This document shows, piece after piece, positions 10,594 through 22,854 of a DNA stretch of 60,000 bases. Made by a program: the position numbers and the translations under genes. Source of the stretch: Polytrichum commune (Eukaryota; Streptophyta; Polytrichopsida; Polytrichales; Polytrichaceae); contig OX485805.1 in the NCBI GenBank assembly GCA_950295325.1, forward strand, positions 17,163,501 to 17,223,500, in the 5' to 3' direction. The notes under the pieces are model-generated. The model was not told the origin of the DNA, did no database searches, and saw only the letters and a program-made list of their open reading frames with translations. Numbering within the stretch: position 1 is the stretch's first letter; every line of letters starts with the position of its first letter.

Positions 10594-13198
10594 ATGGCGC
10601 CTGCTTCGGTCAGAACGAGGCGAGCCTCGTGCAGTATGATGAATGACTCGACGATGAGTAGCGGGAGATTAAGCTCCGACCTATGGCAGGAGGTGGAGCG
10701 AGAAGAAGGAAACCATTACAGCGATGGTGGTGGTGGTGGTGGTGGTGGTGATGATAATCAGAAGAAGCTAGTAGAGTATCGTGATCCGGTTACTCCCCGG
10801 TCGCGTCGCACGGTGCGGAGGAGCATGTCGGTGGCGGAGGAGGTTCCGAATTATGGTAGCAGAAGAGGAGCTGCATTACCGGCAGTGAGTGCGCTTCAGT
10901 CTAGCCCGAGCTTCGAGGTCTTACATCCCCTGCAGACATTGCTGCTTAAGAAAGAAGCTGAATTCATTAGAAATCCTATCCAAAACACCTTCTCCAACAC
11001 CTTGGATCAACCGCAATCGGCGAAAGTTAACGAGGAGCTCACAGAAGAAGAAAGAGAAGAAGAAACATCGAAGGAGAATCTGCAACTGGCGATTGTTCCA
11101 GTGGCACCAGCCAACGTTGTGGTGATTATTGTCGACGCGGAGAGGAAGCCGACCACTGGAGCTTTGGATTGGGCGCTCAAAGTTGTAATTCAACCGGGAG
11201 ACGAGGTCGTCATCCTGGGAGTCTTGAAGCACGTCCACAATCCAAGTACGTGTTTCTTACAGTTCTTCCGATTACTCTTGTTTGAGCTTATCGTGCTAGT
11301 TGATTGAAGAATAGCACTGAGTCGCTCAAAAAGTTCTCGGACGCACCAAATTGTTAAGAACAGTATTAGTGTCCTGTAGTAGGTGAAGACTAGTTCCTCC
11401 GAATTGATGATGAGGAAAACCCTAACCTGTTGCTCCTATTTCCTGGAGGTGACTCTTCTGCAGTGGGGGATAAAATGTTGGCGGACGCGAACCAAGTGGA
11501 CGAGACGCGCTTGCAATTGGAGACGATGCGGAAGTTGGAAGCTCTCGAGAAGAAGCTCTTCGACAGCGGCAGGAGGGAGGAGTGCGAATCGAAACATGTA
11601 AGCATCAACCTGATGAATGCCTCAATGTAGTGCAAAATTACCTTGGTTCTAGAATTGTTGCGAAGAGGAAACTTTGTGGTTTACGTATTCAATTCGCGGT
11701 GTCATTCATAACAAGTCGCCGCGCAATCTCGTGAGGTCGATGCGTTGGAGGAGTTCATTGCCACGTAGGTTTCTGAATTGGGTTGAAACCCGCATTGGTT
11801 GGTGTTGGCAGGTCAAGTTGACAACGCGGATAGCGCCAGGAGCGAATCCGAGGAGCGTGGTGGTGCGGGAGGTTCGAAGTTTGCAGGCCTCTTGGGCCAT
11901 TTTCGACAGGTGATCTGCGGTCCTCCTCAACATGATTCACTGATTTGCATGTAGTTGGAAGAGATATTGTCTGTGTGGTGCATTGTTCTGTTTGTTGAGT
12001 TCCCTCTCCTAAAACTTGATTCATTAGCATTTCAATGCCAAAATTATTTAGTATATGAGGAAAAAGGATCCACTTGTTGACAAGAGTGAAGTAAATCAGT
12101 ATTCTCCTGCCACATAGCTCAAGTGCATTAGCGCAAAGAAAAATTCCACTCGAAGAAGATCCTGTCTCATCAACCGCTTCCCATTTTCCAAGTACCTAAG
12201 CTTTGTGATGACTAACCTACTTCACAACTACCGCAGCCCATGCGCAATCGGACATGGTAGAAGGAGGTGAACGAACATCGCACGTCAGTGTAATAGTTAC
12301 CTTGACATGAGCCCTACCCTCCAATTTTAAGCATCTACCTTTTGCAGGATTTAACCTACTTGGAAGTCATTTCCCCTAGTGATCGCTCCTCCTGAGGGTT
12401 GGGTTCAAGATGACATGCATGAGAAGCTTCCTCCCCATGGTTAACTGAGGCAACAAAAATGAACAGAACAATCAATATGAGATCTCCCCTGCCCCCTTAA
12501 CTTCTAGTGCCCCATTCTAATTGAAACGCAGCTCACACTTTAGAATTGATGATGGGTGGTTTGGTGTTCGCAGGAAGGTGATGAAGGACCGAAAGTTCTA
12601 CGGAAAACATCTTTCTTGCCACATCGTCCGGATGAGGCGAGGCGGGCGGTCCCCCGAATCGATCTCCCCTGTGTCGCAAGAACCTCATCACAAGCTCGGC
12701 AAACGAAGCCAATCCAACATTTCCTCTGTCTCCTCCTCCATCTCCTCGGCGGGCGCCTCCTCCGATTACACGAGCTCGGATCACTCCCCAAGCTTTTGGT
12801 ACCGAATCTCGCACCTCACCTCTAGCCGACGCAGATATTTCAGCTCCAGCTCCAGTCCGAGCCCCAGCCCCAGTCCGCGAACTGTTCTGCCGCCCCAACC
12901 AGCTTCAATCGTAACAACAACAGACTCCAAATTCCTTGGCAAGCCGCAAGACGAAGAGTCGTTCAGTCTCGACCTTAGCCCGGCGGGCTTGGACAAACTC
13001 TCCATGAAGTTGAGGTCGTTTTACTTGGGCGTGGAGGACGATAATGGCGGCGACGATGAACATTTGGAGATGGGTTCGAATAATTCGTGGGGGCCAGTTG
13101 TGGATTCCCATGTGTACAAGCTGCAAGGATTGAATGCCCAGAGGCGACAACATCATCAACTCACACTCGCATCCGCCCCACCCATCTCGGCTTCCTAG
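10594..13198 (+). CDS. USP-domain (universal stress / adenine nucleotide alpha-hydrolase-like) protein, 502 aa
   Basis: Four exons join in frame with consensus splice sites: 10594-11245, 11464-11597, 11812-11909 and 12574-13198. Residues 1-170 are low complexity, with an eight-glycine run encoded by a GGT-rich repeat near residue 45 and an acidic Glu-rich patch near 148-160. A USP-like fold starts near residue 174 (NVVVIIVDAERKPTTGALDWA) and ends near 320. It includes GVLKHVHNP, then LTTRIAPGANPRSVVVREV and ASWAIFDR. That order and spacing match plant USP-type domains, some of which are fused to kinases. Here no kinase follows. The last 180 residues are Ser/Pro-rich and probably disordered. 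Members of this superfamily bind nucleotides or act in stress signalling, but no substrate can be inferred. The ATG at 10594 is the first of this frame and gives an uninterrupted first exon. Confidence 0.85.
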
Positions 13199-14645
13199 TT
13201 CCCTCGAGGTAAAACCTTTGGTTTTCCGTCCAACTAATGTCCTTGATTGAATAGTTGCTAGACGTTTGTTAGAGTTTTCTGGAAACCCTCATTTGGAAGC
13301 ACTCGATAAGTTTTCTAAATCCGGAGGTTGCAAGGTTATTTAGGGAGTCATGGGCGTTTTAGGTTTGCCAAATTCAAGCATCGATTGATTTGCAGTTGAA
13401 TAAGCCCTCTGCGTAGTTTAGTACATGTGTAAATCTTACATGGGTGCAACTCCTCGAATTGGAGGCTAATTGCTCGAACGTCTCTCAGAGTCTTAGGGAT
13501 ATTCGGAAGCTCTCTCCTGGAAACACATTATGTGTTTCGCAAATCATGATATATCGAGTTTATTTAGAGAGTTGATGGGCTTGTAGGCATGCCTAATTTA
13601 ATTGCCGCCTGATTCAATCAACGCTCTGGCACAGTTTATCATGGGTCTAGCTCCTACACGGGCCCAACTCTTCCAGTGGGCGGTCAACTCCTCAAAATTC
13701 TCTCAGAATGTTTTCCCACTACAGAACGAGCTCATGGGAGTCTCGGCCAACTCTTGAAACTAGGCTTCGATACCATATGGTTGAATTGACTGTTCATAGT
13801 GAAGTCGTCCAAAGTCTTTTCACATTCACGAGCATGACAACTAAATCCACCTGAACTTTATTTTTCTGCAGGGTTGGCTATTTCATTTGCCCCTTCTACC
13901 ACCATCATTTTCGCAACATGATTGGAAGGCATAATTTGTAGACTGCCAGTGTCAAAAAAAAATTTGTGCCATGAGAATCGACTGCAGATCGACAAAACTC
14001 GGCGTCTTGCGACCCTTTGGATTATACAGACAGAAACTTCGTCAGCAAGATGGAGATTTAATCCAAGTACTTGAAGAGTGTATACTTGGCAACCATTTTT
14101 GGACCAAGAAAATGTTGATTTCTCAACAACAACGACACCACCTGTCAAGGCTTCCAACTTTCCATGTCAAGACTGGATGATTCAAGGCTCTGCGGATCCA
14201 GCTTCCCATTGTTTGCCCAACATGGTTGGGCTTCCAATGGTTCCCATTTGAAACATCGGTGACATCAACGCAGATATTGCTTTCAACTTGTAAGCTGCAG
14301 GAAAGACAACAATTTGTCTTTCTGATTATTACAAAAGATTTCATCTCAAAAATCTTTGTTGTTGGCTCCCCTCACAGCTTTGACTGGCAGGCATCTGCAA
14401 TTGTAAATTTTGTGGATACTCAAACCATTTCTTTCTCGACTAGATTAGGTAGTAGAGTACGAGTAGGTACGCACACCAATTTCTAGAGCTCTTTCAAGTG
14501 CTCTTAAATTCTGACCAAAAAGTATTGGTAGCATGAAGCAGAATTGTGCATCGCTGGATGGTAGTAAAGGCATGATTTGAGAACGCATATTGGTTGTTGT
14601 CTGTGATCAGTACACCGATTATACCAATTAGTGCATGTGTTGGTA
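13199..14645. other. 3' flank of the USP gene and intergenic DNA
   Basis: The first few hundred bases probably include the 3' untranslated region. The rest has only short overlapping frames on both strands (13858-14486), none with a recognised domain. No RNA gene or mobile element was identified. Confidence 0.45.
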
Positions 14646-14648
14646 ATT

Positions 14649-14860
14649 CTCAAAACACATCATGTCAAGTCCCAAAATTAGCGAGGACTGAATTTTTTTA
14701 CTCAATGATACCAAATTCATGAATACATGCTCATTTATCATACATTTCAAGAAAATTAGTGCATGCTCTAAGATGCTTGTAGAGTGATAAAATAATAATA
14801 TGCAAACACATGCTTGTCAGTGAAATATTATCAAGATGAATAGTGTTGAGATGAACTTTG
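14649..14860. repeat. Repeat shared with 20.63-20.84 kb
   Basis: The phrase AAAATTAGCGAGGACTGAAT, then CATGAATACATGCTCATTTA, and a tail on ACACATGCTTGTCAGTGA recur in the same order and orientation at 20629-20840, next to the copia remnant. This is either a second fragment of that element or an unrelated repeat that happens to abut it. Confidence 0.6.
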
Positions 14861-15289
14861 CTTCCTAGATTTTTTTGATGACACCAATCTCATAGCATAA
14901 AGAATTTAATATCGCCTTCATTAATTTCCCACACTCACTATTAGCCCTTCCTCACTAATTGGGATAATTAGTGTAGTTGCTCCAATTCTCTCACCCATAC
15001 CAGGGCACCCGCATTTGGTACTCTGCATAGTTTCAATTTTTTCAGTTGTACTCCTGGTTAGAGTTACACATTGATGACCATAATTGTCTCTAATGCACTC
15101 GGCTGAGCTTATGAATGATTGTCACTAAACTATTGCATCATCATGTTTACTATACATTTCCAATTCTCTTCAATTCAAAACGATAGTGGATGTGAAGGCA
15201 GTTAGGATGGCTACGTGAACTTTTGGAAACAACTTACTTTTTAGTTCACCTAAATGCGGAATTATTAAAACAAACTTTGGTATACATTA

Positions 15290-15545
15290 TGCATCCTTAT
15301 ATTTTCTGTAATGAAATGTTGTCACGGAGGATTGAAATTTGGATGAAAAATCTCTTAGTAAGTGTCAACATTTGCAGCATTGTACATCTACGATGCCCAA
15401 AAGTTTTTACAAAAAATGAAAAATAATATGACGTTTACATTTAGTGTTGGTGACACTACACATGCAATTTACAATTAGTATTGAGCAAGACAAATGGAAT
15501 TGGTGACACTGAATACAATATTTAGTGTAGTAATTGTGCTCAGAT
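15290..15545. repeat. Inverted copy of the 7.1-7.45 / 49.5 kb dispersed repeat
   Basis: GGATTGAAATTTGGATGAAA, followed by AAGTGTCAACATTTGCAGC and a later CATTTAGTGTTGGTGACAC, is the reverse-complement counterpart of text at 7120-7290 and 49480-49590. It is non-coding. Confidence 0.5.
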
Positions 15546-16019
15546 GCTTTAAAGGATGATTATTGATGTGGTTACCATATAGTATTTTAGAAGAACCTCC
15601 GCTCTTTAATGATCACAACACATATTGCTGATGAAAGAAAAGAAAAGAAAAGATAATGCCGGTATTATGCATACCGGTGTGAATGCATGTGAGCCCGTTA
15701 ACCCTATACTGATCTCGGGAATCCGAGATATTGCTGATGAACATACAGTGAGCGTCAAGTGACATAGGTTATTTGCATTTCCAGGAGATTTGGAAGTTTT
15801 GAAGTAGGTTCACACATTGTCCAGGGAGATTTTTGGACATAATCGGTTAAAATTAGAGTGTTTCCAAGTCCAACTGTTTAAGTGCTATGATCTTTCGGTT
15901 TTTCTTTACTAATTCAAGGTATATTCTATAGATTCTTCTTAAATGATACTAGGTGACTTTCCTGAAGTCTTGAACTTCAACTGGTTCATCTGCAACTAGC
16001 AGTCGGTTCTCCCCATTCA

Positions 16020-16518
16020 GGGTCACTTCACACACGAGCCAAGAGCCGTGACCATGAGATTGTGAGAGCCCAAAAGAAAGTGTCCAAAGGCCGTCCCAAC
16101 ACACCTCCAACATCATGTAGTGTGGTCACGGACCCTCAAGTGTAGTGTGAAGTCATATGTGACCGGGCCCTCAACTAAACGCTATTTCACTGAATGTCTA
16201 TTCATGCAGGTCATCACACATGATAAAATAAAACAAATCAACGGTTGTGAACGTTCGGAGTGCCATGGTCTCCCGGTTTTGTGTTAGGTCTACCTCCAAA
16301 AGGTGGTTTTTGAAAGTAATCCAAGTGACCATGAAACACGACCCATTCGATGCCATGTAGGAATCCATGTGGACTTTACATCCATCTTGCATTCACATAC
16401 TCTGTTGGTCCCTCAAGCGTAGTGTGAAGCGAACTTGGACCGGCTCCGCCTTTTCCACCAATGAGAGTGCTTGAAGTGTAATGGTCACGGGCTCTCAGTC
16501 TCATGTGTGAAGTGGCCC
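16020..16518. mobile_element. Harbinger-like MITE, copy 2 of 3
   Basis: This has the same family, length and orientation as the element at 813. The ends are GGGTCACTTCACACACGAG and the complement of GGGCCACTTCACACATGAG. It is flanked by TCA on both sides, so a 3-bp target duplication is preserved here. No coding capacity. Confidence 0.8.
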
Positions 16519-19268
16519 TCAGTGGAATCACATTTCAAATCTGGCTAGCACTATGTACTTTTGCTTCTAGTGGACGAATATGATTGGAATTCAACCTTTC
16601 CTCTTATGGCTAACAGAGGCATACTTCAGGTGCAAATTCTGGAAATAAGAACATCTTTGTCATGTATTACTTGATTTTGGTGGGATGAAATCATCAATTT
16701 ACTCCCTCCAAAAAAAATTAAGAAATCACCATCATTTTGGTGATTTCAAATCCAACCCCTCAAATCTTTGGAAGGCACTTGCCAATGATTTCAAGCCACA
16801 TTTAGGAGGAGAGTTGAGGGCGGGGTATAAAGAATTTTTTTTAAAAAAAAAAAAAGAGAAGTGAGAAACTTTGAATTGGGAGCCTAGTGCTTAGTGCACA
16901 CAATCCAAGCCCATGCGCTCAAATCCTTAACAAGCACTTGCCATGAATCCCAGGCCATAGTAAAGCATAGCCCATGAGAGGAAAGAAAAGAAAAAGAAGA
17001 AGAAATTGTATGTCGTAAAAGCTAAGGCGTTTTTTTCTTCTCTAAGTCTATAATCAAATAATCAATGTGATCATATGTCGGCTTGTTGATGGGTGGTCCA
17101 TCAAGTCAATTGGATCCCTATACTCCATCTAACAATCACCAAATCGTCTATTCATCTTGTAAACCCTCCTTACAAATGAAACCTCTATTGGAGTTGATTT
17201 TCTTGCTCTACCTCATTTTTTAAAATAATTTTAGCTTCATATGTGTTAAAGAAAACACATACCATAATCACACCAAGATTTCATATATTATCATGGTTTG
17301 CAGTCGTGAGGAGTTTAGGTTTCATATAGAAATTGCTAGCCTTAATCCAAGTCAATAGATATTTAGATAAAGTTGGATTGCCATTCAATTGACTAACAAT
17401 ATACTTTTAGAAGTTCTACAATCCTACATAAGCCACAATGAACTTCACATGAGTCTAATATTAAGTTTATCAACGGTATCCAAGAATCACATGCTACTTA
17501 GTTTATTGATGATATCCCAAAATCACATGAGAATATATAACATGTAATTCCATTAATATCAACCTTCTTAATTTCAAGACGTTTATTGTACATTACTAAA
17601 AATCTACAAGCTAGTGGCCCGTAAAATAATCCATGGACTCATATGTGCCATGCAAAGAATGCTCATATGCTTGTAAAATAAGGATGTGGTCTAAATATAG
17701 ATTTTTTTACATGGGTATAGGCCCCTTGCTCATGGTCACGTTCTAGCTTCACTCGACCAAGTAGGGTGGGGCTAGGAATATGTCATGTAAGGTTATAGAA
17801 TTATAACTTATGGATGCTTGTTAGTAAGTAGATTTAGCTTGAAAAACAAGTGAGATTCGGGTGAAGGATTGTCATTGAGTATTATAATAATGTAACATCT
17901 AATAGCAACTGAATGATATTATGGTGTACTCCCAACAATAAGATGAAATTCATGGCATGCACATGCTATAAATTTTGACCTTACTCTAGGACAATTTGAG
18001 CTAGAAGTTTCCGCCCCGGTAACAAGAGGCGGTGGGCCCCACTCTTAGCTTTATCAACGGTCTCTCCTATAATCCCTTGAAGGTTATAGTAGGCAATGAC
18101 TGTCGAATTTAGCCTCTCTCTCTGGAATATTTATTCCATATTTTCACATTTTCACTAGTAGCATGTGAAATTACTATGCTTTTACGGGCAACCCATAAAA
18201 TTTCAATATTTTTACGGGTTGCCTGTGAAAACACAATAGATTTTATGGGTTGTTCTAAATAATTCTTGAACTTGTGGAATTCATGGTGGGGTATAAATAT
18301 AGATCCATGTACATGGGTCTAGGCCTCTTGCTCACGCTCATGATCTAGCGTCGTCCCTTGAACCATTTCTCATTGAAAAGGAGTGTCTAAGCCCACGGAG
18401 TGACGAGTTTAGGTGCCATTAATGGTGCGTTAATGGTGCCACCACATATTGGCTTCCACTACCTCTATATAGGGTAGACAACGAGCTTCACTCTATTGCA
18501 GTTTGGTTCAAGGTGGGTTTAGGGTGGCTTGTCAATGCCTATTCTACCCATTCCATTCACCAAGGTGGGGGGTTGGGGGGAAGAGACGCTTCAAATCCAC
18601 AAAGCTAAGGAGGTAGGCCCACAAAGCCTAAGGGGGTCAGTTATGGGCAACAAGGGGGTTGGTGTCCTAGATGCAAGGGGGTTGATACTAGGGATGCAAA
18701 GTGACGGTGGGATCATGGACATGACCATGTTGGGCTTTGATCTACCTTGGGTCTAGCACCCAACTATGTTGTGTCGGTTCTAGGTAACAAAGATGCGGGG
18801 TCCTCATCATATCCAAGGTTGTCATACACGGAGCCTAGGGATTGGTTTGTGGAAGCTAGCGTTTTTGACTTTGATTCGTCATCAAATATTCAATAAGAGA
18901 CTAGATTTCCCCTTTCTTTCTACCCATGTTTAGCCCAAAGGCTAATATTATCATATTTCCTTTAATATCAACCACATCATAGCCATGTGTAGTGTGCAAT
19001 AGCTCAATAAACCGTCGGTGTAGACACTCCTCCTCCTTGCTTCTAGGCAGCTCCCTTCCTCCATGATGACTTGGATACGTTTCCATGGTAAGTTGTCAAG
19101 TTGTCACGAAGATGAGGCAACAACTGGTGGATGGTAGGGTCGATGCCCGTCTGTCTATATATATAAATAACTGGGTATTGGAAACCACAAAGTCCTCCAC
19201 ATCCTGGGAGAGATTCCAGGACCCCAGCTGCCTTTGGATCCACATCTGCCAGCCAAGTTACTGATGTA
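16519..19268. other. Intergenic, repeat-derived, no gene seen
   Basis: Two diverged direct repeats occur about 600 bp apart, near 17690-17760 and 18290-18360. Both hold a TACATGGGT..AGGCC..TTGCTCA stretch followed by a TCTAGC motif. Between them, 18183-18230 can fold on ACGGGCAACCC / GGGTTGCCTGT. A T/A homopolymer tract lies at 16830-16856. These suggest an eroded transposable element of unknown class. Frames such as 18529-18756 have no domain and no splice support. Confidence 0.4.
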
Positions 19269-19720
19269 CAGTCCACCCTCTATGAATGTTACACCTATAA
19301 GTGTTAACCCTCTCTAAATGTTAACTTTCTTCTACTCCCCACATATTGCACACTATAAATGTTAAACGTGTTCACTGTTAACAAAATGGTACTCCCTTCT
19401 TTGTAAATTTGACTCTATAAATATTAACGAATGAAATACAACCATAATATGGATGATAAAAACTACACATCCAGTTACATTCCTCTCTCTCTCGATCTCA
19501 AGTGATTTGTAAACTTGATATTGAATAAAGTTTTGATTGGGTTTGCAATTTTATGAATGGTATTCTCTCACAAGGACTCTTCACAATTTCTTATATTTAT
19601 AAATTGTTAAGATTTGTATATTGCTCAAAAAAGTAATTTTATAATTGTTAACTGTTAACACCTCTATAAATGTTAACTTTGATCCACTCCCGAGGGTTAA
19701 CATTTATAGAGGGTAGACTG
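19269..19720. mobile_element. Pogo/Emigrant-like element with TA target duplication
   Basis: The left end CAGTCCACCCTCTATGAATG is mirrored at the right by the complement of CAGTCTACCCTCTATAAATG, and TA flanks both ends. CAGT..ACCTCTATAAAT-type ends with a TA duplication are characteristic of plant pogo-like MITEs of the Emigrant/Lemi type. Several further CTATAAATGTTAA motifs lie inside, as subterminal repeats. The interior encodes no transposase. Confidence 0.75.
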
Positions 19721-19797
19721 TAATGAGGTATGCCTCTAAATTACCCAGTGTTCCGAATATTCATGAGGCCCCATTGCACATTCGAGAGAGGGACGTA

Positions 19798-20269
19798 GGG
19801 CCACTTCACACACGAGCCAAGAGCCGTGACCATGAGATTGTGAGAGCCCAAACGAAAGTACATCATATAGTGTGGTCACGGACCCTCGAGTGTAGTGTGA
19901 AGTCATATGTGACCGGGCCCTCAACGAAATGTTATTTCAATGAATTTCTATCCATGCAGGTCCTCACACATGATATAATAGAATAAATCAGTGGTTGTGA
20001 GTGTTGGGAGTGCCATGGTTCTCCTGGTTTTGTGTTGGATCTACCTTCAAGAGGTGGTTTTTGAAAAGAGTCCAAGTGACCATGAAACGTGATCCATTGG
20101 ATGCCGTGTAGGAATCCATGTAGATTTTACATCCATCTTGCATTCACATACTCCGTTGGTCCCTCAAGCGTAGTGTGAAGCGAACTTGGACCGGCTCCGC
20201 CTTTTCGGCCAATGAGAGTGCTTGAAGTGTAATAATCACGGGCTCTCAGTCTCGTGTGTGAAGTGGCCT
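19798..20269. mobile_element. Harbinger-like MITE, copy 3 of 3
   Basis: Same family as the elements at 813 and 16020. This copy is about 27 bp shorter because a segment between GAGAGCCCAAA and CATCATRTAGTGTGG is missing. The right end is slightly eroded (GGCCT in place of GGCCC). It lies only 77 bp from the pogo-like element. Confidence 0.75.
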
Positions 20270-20628
20270 TTATTGTATATGATCGTGTCTCTCATCCGTT
20301 CGGCATAAGAACTTCACCTCTCTATAGGTTTGTGGTCGATTCATCTCAGGTTTCCCGAATCGAGTTGATTCGGGGTCTTTAAAGGTATTCTCAATTATGA
20401 TCCGAGACGACCCTAAACGGCCGGATGATAGTGGAGAGGTACCCAAACTGAATGGAGTGGTTGGCGGTTTGATTCTTGGTTGTGAAATCGTCTCTGTACT
20501 TGACGAAAACTAGCCAAGTGATTGAAGAAACACCTCCTATGTTCCAAAATAATAATATAATGAAGCTATTTCCAATTGTGAAAATCAACTAAAACTACAT
20601 TGCTTGTCTCAATTAACGTGTGTGGTAC
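20270..20628. other. Possible LTR-like flank of the copia remnant
   Basis: Text around 20290-20400 (CTCTCATCCGTTC, then ATAGGTTTG, GATTCATCT and GGGTCTTT in that order) recurs in the same orientation around 21660-21770. The two copies lie on either side of the copia coding remnant, so they could be decayed long terminal repeats. They are too diverged by eye for certainty. Confidence 0.3.
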
Positions 20629-21640
20629 TCATTCCCAAAACATGCATTATTTTTCCAAGTCTCAAAATTAGCGAGGGCTAAATTTTTTACTGAGTAATAC
20701 TAAATTCATGAATACATGCTCATTTACCATACATTTGAAGAGAATCACTGCGTGCTTTAAGGTGTTTGTAGTGCAATAAAATAATACTAATTGCGAACAC
20801 ATGCTTATTAGTGATTAATGCCGAGATGAATAACAATGTGTACAAACATGTCTTTTTCAAAAAATCATCAACGAAGGTTGTAAAATATTTTGCACTGCCT
20901 ATGGATATTGTTCTCATGGGCCATAAATGTCCGAATACATAATCTGGAAAAATATAGTTGTTTATCTCCCCCGTCGTTGGAAAATGTTGTTTTATTTTGG
21001 TTACCCTCAATATGTGCATCACAAACCAATAAAGATGTAGGATAAGAAAGTTTACCAAGATTCATGTCACTCACCAAACTCTGAAGTGCATGATCACCTT
21101 TCACATTTAAATGCCTAAGCCCACGATGTCAAAGATCAAATGCACACTCTTTCTTCTATGATTGTACAAGATCAGCAGCATCCACTCCATGTACTTTGAT
21201 GAAGTTCATTTTTACGTAATTTGCCTTCATATATATAATGCTATTGCAACAACTTCATCATCCGTACGTCTCACAATGCATTCGTTTAGGTTGAATCTCA
21301 CTTTCACTATGTTTGACAAAACCTTGCTTACTGAGAGCAAATTTGCTTGCAATTTTGGCATATGGAGGACATATTTGATGCAAATCCTTTTAATTTTGCC
21401 TTTCACTAGCACCTCATTAACAATGGATCCCATTCCAATAGCTTGCACAATGTTATCATTGTTCAAATAAACATTTCTTGGAGCAATTACCTCGTATGTG
21501 TCAAATGCCACTCCATTGGAAGTCATGTGCTTTGTTGCACCCGAATCTATGATCCACTCACGCAAATGTGTTCCGTGTTGTGTTGCAAATGACATGTCAT
21601 TTTCACATTGGTTGCATGACTGTGTTGAATATGGAGAGAG
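20629..21640 (-). pseudogene. Ty1/copia retrotransposon remnant (protease to integrase)
   Basis: Read on the minus strand, 21595-21227 encodes WIIDSGATKHMTSN, the aspartic protease active-site motif of copia polyproteins (DSGA), followed by VYLNNDN and LLSVSKVL typical of the protease and its downstream region. Further down, 21104-20868 and 21058-20720 encode a GAG-pre-integrase-like stretch (HIEGNQNKT) and an integrase-core-like stretch (YFTTFVDDFLKKT). The pieces lie in different frames with stops between them, and reverse transcriptase and RNase H are absent. The element is dead and internally deleted. Intact copia polyproteins are about 1,300 residues or more. Confidence 0.85.
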
Positions 21641-21789
21641 AGGATATTATCACATATAAGCATACCTCTCATCCATTCATCATAAAAGTAGGCCCCCTAT
21701 AGGTTTGTTCCAAATTCATCTTAAATGACTTGCACTGGAGTAATTAAGGGTCTTTGAAACTCATTCTGGTTTCAAAACAACTAGAAGTA

Positions 21790-22850
21790 ATAACGTCCAC
21801 AATGCATGTTGTTTCATGCCTCTTATGTTGCATGTATGAGAGGTATCCTTGTATCCATCAATTCTCTCTCTCTGTTGAAATCCACGTGGACATCACTTTT
21901 GGCACTCGTAAGTGTTGAACCAAACTACATTCTACAGGTACTTGATTAAAGATCTTGTAAATTTCAAGGGGTTAGTCAAATTTCTTCAGCGTAGTTTTAT
22001 AAAGTGAATGAAATTGTCCAAAGTACCATTGTAGATGATTTAAAAGAAATTCATTCATAATATGGAAATTAAAGGATAATCTTTTTATTTTGAAAAATAA
22101 CCGACGCGTGGCCACGTGACGATTTTTTTTTATCAAATAAAAAGAAAATTCCACGGCCAGGAATTGAACCACCAACCATTATCATCTCGGTCTAAGTCAT
22201 CTTTGGTTTTGGGCGATGAATCAAACACTGGAAAGTGAGTGTCACAAAGTCCAAAAGCCTGCTAGCCTGAGAGTGATCATGGAGAACATGGAGGCGAAGA
22301 GCATTATATATTGATTTAATATTCATTATACTACTCATACTTTATTTGGAAAACGTAAAATATGTACTAGAAATTATATAGCATCGCCGCGTACACGAAA
22401 TCATCCCACAAACAAAGTGGAATTGTTACCGGCGGTAAATCGGGCTGGAGTTTCTCCAGATAAACCTCCAGATGTGAAGAACAGTGAAATTCGTTGACAA
22501 ATTCATCAAAGGATTCCTCACCAACGAAACAGATCTGAGAGTCAGAAGTTTTGGCAGTTGCGGCTGCGAGCTTAATATAGTGCAAGGGTTGTGACGGTCG
22601 GTACAGATTTGTTTGAATCATGTGTTGTTGCAGGAGCAGAATTGTTGTTGCAACTAAAAGTCTTGAGAGTTTGGATAGTGATGCAGCTGGAGTGCCGAAA
22701 GAGAGGCTGCGAGGTTCAGGAAATTGTAGCAATTCTCGGGGTTCGCACTGTCTGTTTAGCAAGTTGTTTGGTGCATCTCAGATTGCAATTGGGTTTGTTC
22801 GAAGGTAGAGAGAGCTCATTGCGCAGTTAAAGATCACGGGTGACGAACTT
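21790..22850. other. Intergenic, no recognised gene
   Basis: AT-rich up to about 22380, then more mixed. A frame at 22367-22762 (minus) and overlapping plus frames have no domain I recognise. The interval ends where the 243-bp tandem array upstream of the receptor kinase begins. Confidence 0.45.
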
Positions 22851-22854
22851 CATT

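Noticed and set aside
12533-12898. Arg/Gly-rich antisense frames over USP exon 4.
   Set aside because: They are shadows of the Ser/Pro-rich coding exon on the plus strand.
22140-22200. tRNA-like B-box (GGTTCAATTCC on the minus strand), possible tRNA or SINE.
   Set aside because: No acceptor stem, A-box or anticodon arm can be formed around it, and no second copy was seen.
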